A stretch of DNA of 8,514 bases from Stenotrophomonas sp. GTDB taxonomy: Bacteria > Pseudomonadota > Gammaproteobacteria > Xanthomonadales > Xanthomonadaceae. This document shows positions 5,901-8,514 of this stretch, one piece after another. A program made the translations under genes and the position numbers. The stretch is taken from positions 474 to 8,987 of the forward strand of contig DOKO01000285.1 in NCBI GenBank assembly GCA_003510825.1, written 5' to 3'. A model generated the notes under the pieces. The model saw only the letters and a program-made list of their open reading frames with translations. It was not told the DNA's origin and made no database searches. Position 1 is the first letter of the stretch. Each line of letters begins with the position of its first letter.

Positions 5901-6238
5901 GCGTGGGTCGCCAGATCGTGCAGGTGCTGCGGCATCGCATCCACGGCGCCTACCGTGTTGGTGGTGGTGAAGTACTCATGCCAGCCTGTGGCGCTGATGC
6001 CGGCGAGCAGTGCATCGGCGTCGGAGCGGCTGGCGCACTGCCAGACGGCGTAGAACTGTCCAGCGCTGCCATGCGGCACATCATGGGCGATGCGGCCCAT
6101 GGCCAGCGGCGTGATGCGCGCCGCGTCGAACTGCTGCATGCCGGCGCCAATGCGGGCGAAGAAGGCGTTGCGTTGCTCGGGCGGGAGTGCGGCCCAGGCG
6201 GGAGTGGCGGTGTAGTGCTCGATGAGGATGTGGGGCAT
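5897..6238 (-). CDS. Small uncharacterised protein, possible dimeric alpha/beta-barrel
   Basis: The 113-residue protein starts at ATG 6238 with GGAAGG 5 bases upstream. The sequence (MPHILIEHYTATPAWAALP, then FFARIGAGMQQF, FYAVWQCASRSDADALLAGI and GWHEYFTTTN) alternates predicted strands and helices, with a pattern like small ferredoxin-like dimeric barrel proteins (the ABM/EthD type of fold). This is an impression from pattern, not a firm family match, and no catalytic residue can be named. It has no signal peptide. The C-terminus ends THA followed by a TAG that belongs to a SMAG repeat. It lies 91 bases downstream of the broken DNA alkylation repeat gene on the same strand and may belong to the MarR-led unit, although two SMAG-like hairpins lie between. 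Confidence 0.72.
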   Translation of the reverse strand: MPHILIEHYTATPAWAALPPEQRNAFFARIGAGMQQFDAARITPLAMGRIAHDVPHGSAGQFYAVWQCASRSDADALLAGISATGWHEYFTTTNTVGAVDAMPQHLHDLATHA

Positions 6239-6265
6239 TGGGGCCTTCCTTGGGATGATGGGTTT

Positions 6266-6296
6266 GTAGCATCCGCCGGGCATGGCCCGGCGCTAC
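6266..6296. repeat. SMAG repeat with GTAG at both ends
   Basis: The core is GCCGGGC, loop ATG, GCCCGGC (6275-6291). It is followed by GCTAC (6292-6296) and preceded, four bases away, by GTAGC (6266-6270), which is complementary to GCTAC and can extend the stem. It sits between the start of the small gene at 6238 and the stop of the DNA alkylation repeat gene. Confidence 0.8.
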
Positions 6297-6311
6297 CGGC
6301 GTGGTGGCGTT

Positions 6312-6333
6312 GCCGGTTAATGGCCGGCGTTAC
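6312..6333 (-). repeat. Degenerate SMAG-like repeat
   Basis: On the minus strand GTAACGCCGGCC followed by ATTAACCGGC resembles the GTAGCGCCGGGC element, matching 16 of 22 positions by eye. The GTAA end contains the TAA stop of the adjacent gene. The copy is decayed: only a GCCGG/CCGGC stem remains. Confidence 0.5.
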
Positions 6334-7067
6334 CGGAGGGAGCGTTGGGCGCGCTTGCGGATGTACGCGTTTGCTGCGCTGCTGTGTTCGCGTTGCCAGC
6401 GCGCGCAGAGGTTGCGCACCCACTCGGGTTGCGTCTTGCTGGCATCGTTGAGCCAGTTGCCCACCGAGTCCTGCACGTAGCGCTCGGGGTCGTTGGCCAG
6501 GGCGTCCAGCAGCGGCAGTGCGTGCTGCGGCTGTTGTCTGAAGAGCGCGATATGGGTCGCCCAGACGCCGCGTGGGCGCAGCGCTTCACAGGCGAAGCGA
6601 CGGAGGTAGGGCGAGGCTGCGCTTGTCCACGGCAGCAGCAGCGTCAGCGCCTGCAGCGGTGCGGCTACGAGGTCGCCTCGTACCGCCAGCTAGGCCCATT
6701 CGCGCACGCCGAAGTGTTGGTCGTCAGCCAGTGGCTGCATCGCCTGCAGCTTTTCGCTGAGCCCCAACGTGGCATCACTGCCGATGAGGTAGCACGCCCA
6801 ACCGCGCACGGTGTCCGAGGGATGCGACTGCCAGTGAGTGACATCGCCCTGCCCCGCTTCGCGCAGCAGCGTTGCCGCCAGGGCCATGCGCTGGGTGATG
6901 CCCTTGCTGGCAGCATCGCGCATGCACTGCACGGCGGCGTCTGGCAGCGCCGCAGCCGTCTGCAGCAACGTTGCGAAGTCCACCGCTAGGCACTCGGCCA
7001 GATGCGTGCTGGCGACCAGGCCGGTGCCGAGTTCGTGCTGCCGCGCCGCGCTGATGGGCTGGCTCAC
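6330..7067 (-). pseudogene. DNA alkylation repeat (HEAT-like) protein, interrupted by an amber codon
   Basis: The frame runs from a GTG (7067) to a TAA (6332-6330), 245 codons, with one in-frame TAG at 6692-6690 (codon 126). Both halves fit the AlkC/AlkD-type DNA alkylation repeat family of HEAT-like proteins: SDTVRGWACYLIG and HFGVREWA before the stop, then LAVRGD, RRFACEALRPRGVWATHI, ERYVQDSVGNWLNDASKTQ and PEWVRNLCARW after it. Homologues read REWAWLA here, so a Trp TGG has become TAG by a single G-to-A change. The rest of the frame is undamaged, so the lesion is recent, or a sequencing error, or suppressed. An intact protein would bind DNA and might excise alkylated bases; glycosylase activity cannot be inferred. 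The GTG overlaps the marR-family stop codon (GTGA), so translation is coupled. Confidence 0.85.
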
Positions 7068-7573
7068 GGTGTCGCGTCCCGGCCGTTGTCGGTGTGCTGC
7101 CAGACCTTGGTCAGCAGCTTCGAGAGCTGGGCTTGCTCGCCCGCATCCAGGCCATTGAACAGCCCACCGATCCACTGCGTATGCTGGTTGAACAGTTCCT
7201 CGGCCAGGCGCTTGCCGCGTGCGGTCAGCACGATCTGCAGGCGGCGGCCGTCTTCGGCATCGTGCCTGCGCTGCAGCAGGCCCTCGCGCTGCAGGCCGTC
7301 CAGCAGGCCACTGATGGTGGCGCGGGTGACGCCTGCGCGTTCGGCCAGCTCGTGCGGTGGCAGCGTGCCGCCGGCGCCATGCAGCAGGAACAGCACAATG
7401 AAGCGGCCTTCGCTGAGGCCGTGTGGAGCAAGCCGAGTGGCGCAGTCGCGGTCGATGGCGGTGGAGAGGGAAAGCAGCTGGAAGCACAGGCGCAGCTGTG
7501 CCAGGTTGGCGTGGCCGCGACGGGCGGCTTCGTCGATGAGGGCGCTGTGTTTTGCTTCCAGCATTACGTCCAT
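7064..7573 (-). CDS. MarR-family transcriptional regulator
   Basis: The 169-residue winged-helix repressor has dimerising helices at both ends (LAQLRLCFQLLSLSTAIDRD near the N-terminus, LFNGLDAGEQAQLSKLLTKV at the C-terminus). The central DNA-binding domain runs from LPPHELAERAGVTRATISGL (helix-turn-helix) to EGLLQRRHDAEDGRRLQIVL, with the DGRR wing typical of MarR proteins. The frame is open for 16 more codons upstream, but those lie in the promoter. The ATG at 7573 is about 13 bases from the predicted transcription start; the ATG at 7564, with GGA 5 bases before it, is an alternative. The gene overlaps the downstream DNA alkylation repeat gene by 4 bases, so one operon is expected. A perfect inverted repeat over its -10 box suggests autorepression. 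The ligand is unknown. Confidence 0.92.
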   Translation of the reverse strand: MDVMLEAKHSALIDEAARRGHANLAQLRLCFQLLSLSTAIDRDCATRLAPHGLSEGRFIVLFLLHGAGGTLPPHELAERAGVTRATISGLLDGLQREGLLQRRHDAEDGRRLQIVLTARGKRLAEELFNQHTQWIGGLFNGLDAGEQAQLSKLLTKVWQHTDNGRDATP

Positions 7574-7576
7574 AGA

Positions 7577-7598
7577 TATGATTAGGCGGCTAATCATA
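7577..7598. promoter_or_regulatory. Probable MarR operator
   Basis: TATGATTAG (7577-7585), spacer GCGG, CTAATCATA (7590-7598): a perfect 9-bp inverted repeat, AT-rich in a GC-rich region. It covers the -10 box and the start site, 4 bases upstream of the ATG at 7573. Size and position fit an autoregulatory MarR dimer site. The binding protein is inferred from adjacency. Confidence 0.75.
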
Positions 7599-7621
7599 AT
7601 CCGGGTAAATGCGGATTCCAA
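7593..7621 (-). promoter_or_regulatory. Promoter of the MarR-family gene
   Basis: TTGGAA (7621-7616) and TATGAT (7598-7593) on the minus strand are separated by 17 bases, a good sigma-70 match. The start would be near 7586, giving a leader of 13 or 22 bases depending on which ATG is used. The -10 box lies inside the operator palindrome. Confidence 0.7.
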
Positions 7622-7635
7622 GCCGGTAGTGCTTC

Positions 7636-7654
7636 ATCCACGCATGGCGTGGAT
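7636..7654 (-). repeat. SMAG repeat lacking the CTAC end
   Basis: ATCCACGC, loop ATG, GCGTGGAT, followed by GATC where the other copies have CTAC. It lies in the divergent spacer between the MarR-family gene and the small membrane protein gene, just upstream of the MarR promoter. Confidence 0.8.
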
Positions 7655-7716
7655 GATCATTGGACGATCCGGACCCAGGCGGCACGGGGTTTACGCGACC
7701 TTGGCGGGCGGCGCAG

Positions 7717-7722
7717 TATAAG
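7717..7722 (+). promoter_or_regulatory. Possible -10 box of the small membrane protein gene
   Basis: TATAAG lies 29 bases before the ATG at 7752, a reasonable -10 hexamer with a predicted start near 7729. No convincing -35 box sits 16-18 bases upstream, so this is tentative. Confidence 0.35.
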
Positions 7723-7751
7723 AACCAGACACCCGTCTCTCTGGACCCCGC

Positions 7752-8018
7752 ATGACCCCTTCGCAAGCCGATGCCATTGCCAGCGCCGTGATGCAGCCCG
7801 ACGACCGGCGTGACGAGATCGCCGCGCGCCAGCAGGAGGAGATGCAGCAGCTGAAGCGCCAGCGCAGGGCGGCCGCCATCGGCTTGGTCGGCATGGCCGC
7901 CGGTGGATTGATTGCCTACCAGCTGGGCCTGCCCTGGGTGAAGGGCGTGCTGTATGGCGGCGTGCCCACCTTCTTCATCGCCAAGGTCTGGCTGGATCGG
8001 CGCGCCTTGCGCGGTTGA
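7752..8018 (+). CDS. Small membrane protein of unknown function
   Basis: The 88-residue protein has a charged, helical N-terminal part (residues 17-39, DDRRDEIAARQQEEMQQLKR, likely a short coiled coil). Two hydrophobic helices follow, at about 40-58 (AAAIGLVGMAAGGLIAYQL) and 63-81 (VKGVLYGGVPTFFIAKVWL), and a basic tail (DRRALRG). The positive charge before helix 1 and after helix 2 suggests both ends face the cytoplasm. I do not recognise a family. The ATG at 7752 has only a weak GGA 7 bases upstream. It is divergent from the MarR-family gene and convergent with groEL; a SMAG copy and a strong terminator follow it. Confidence 0.75.
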   Translation: MTPSQADAIASAVMQPDDRRDEIAARQQEEMQQLKRQRRAAAIGLVGMAAGGLIAYQLGLPWVKGVLYGGVPTFFIAKVWLDRRALRG

Positions 8019-8033
8019 TGCCGCGCGCGGTTC

Positions 8034-8056
8034 GTCCACGCATGGCGTGGATCTAC
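8034..8056 (-). repeat. SMAG repeat before the groEL terminator
   Basis: GTCCACGC, loop ATG, GCGTGGAT, then CTAC. The outermost pair is G-T instead of A-T. It begins 15 bases after the stop of the small membrane protein gene and is followed 8 bases later by the bidirectional terminator. Confidence 0.87.
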
Positions 8057-8064
8057 TGGCATAA

Positions 8065-8092
8065 AAAAACCCCGCCTTCCGGCGGGGTTTTT
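8065..8092. terminator. Bidirectional intrinsic terminator
   Basis: AAAAACCCCGCC, loop TTCC, GGCGGGGTTTTT form a perfect 12-bp stem with A and T tracts on both sides. It can end transcription of groEL (minus strand, stop 24 bases away) and of the small membrane protein gene (plus strand). Confidence 0.95.
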
Positions 8093-8115
8093 CATTACGT
8101 CGGGAACGCGTGGAC

Positions 8116-8514
<399 letters not shown>

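Noticed and set aside
6690..7487. 265-codon minus-strand frame read as one long protein
   Set aside because: Its upstream half overlaps the MarR-family gene in another frame and is arginine-rich shadow sequence. Only the part after the GTG at 7067 shows family similarity.
2264..8056. Insertion sequence ends
   Set aside because: No transposase frame lies between any pair of repeats, and each copy is a self-contained hairpin.

Overview
The window looks like chromosomal DNA of a Stenotrophomonas species (Xanthomonadaceae), most likely of the S. maltophilia complex. Three things point there: high GC, protein similarities recalled from that family, and short palindromes of the form ATCCACGC-ATG-GCGTGGAT next to CTAC (GTAG on the other strand). 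These palindromes match the SMAG (Stenotrophomonas maltophilia GTAG) class of REP-like repeats. The species call is inference from sequence alone.

Layout, left to right. Positions 1-2250 (+) hold the last three quarters of an MdtC-like RND efflux permease. It converges, across one SMAG hairpin, on a small DUF5076-like gene (2289-2600, -). Positions 2641-2851 hold a SMAG pair and a short relic of a second RND permease C-terminus. Next on the minus strand is the AroG-type DAHP synthase (2852-3925), the first enzyme of the shikimate pathway. In front of it sits a complete-looking transcription attenuator: a 25-residue leader peptide with the run FYWYYF, alternative RNA pairings and an intrinsic terminator, with a promoter that would make the leader mRNA almost leaderless.

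Positions 4183-4443 (-) encode an 86-residue protein of unknown function. Positions 4575-5716 (-) hold two unknown exported proteins in a stretch of clearly lower GC (two sampled 60-base lines are 48-50% GC), flanked on its upstream side by SMAG repeats.

Positions 5897-7573 (-) hold a MarR-family regulator, an overlapping DNA alkylation repeat gene broken by one amber codon, and a small dimeric-barrel-like protein. The regulator has a perfect inverted repeat over its own -10 box and probably represses itself and the downstream genes. Positions 7752-8018 (+) encode a small two-helix membrane protein. A strong bidirectional terminator separates it from the 3' end of groEL, which runs off the right edge of the window on the minus strand.

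The main point of interest is the aroG attenuator. All three aromatic amino acids are sensed by one leader peptide, placed before the enzyme that feeds all three pathways. Other points worth attention are the RND tail relic, the single-nonsense DNA alkylation repeat gene with its MarR operator, and SMAG repeats whose terminal GTAG (or GTAA) supplies the stop codon of neighbouring genes.
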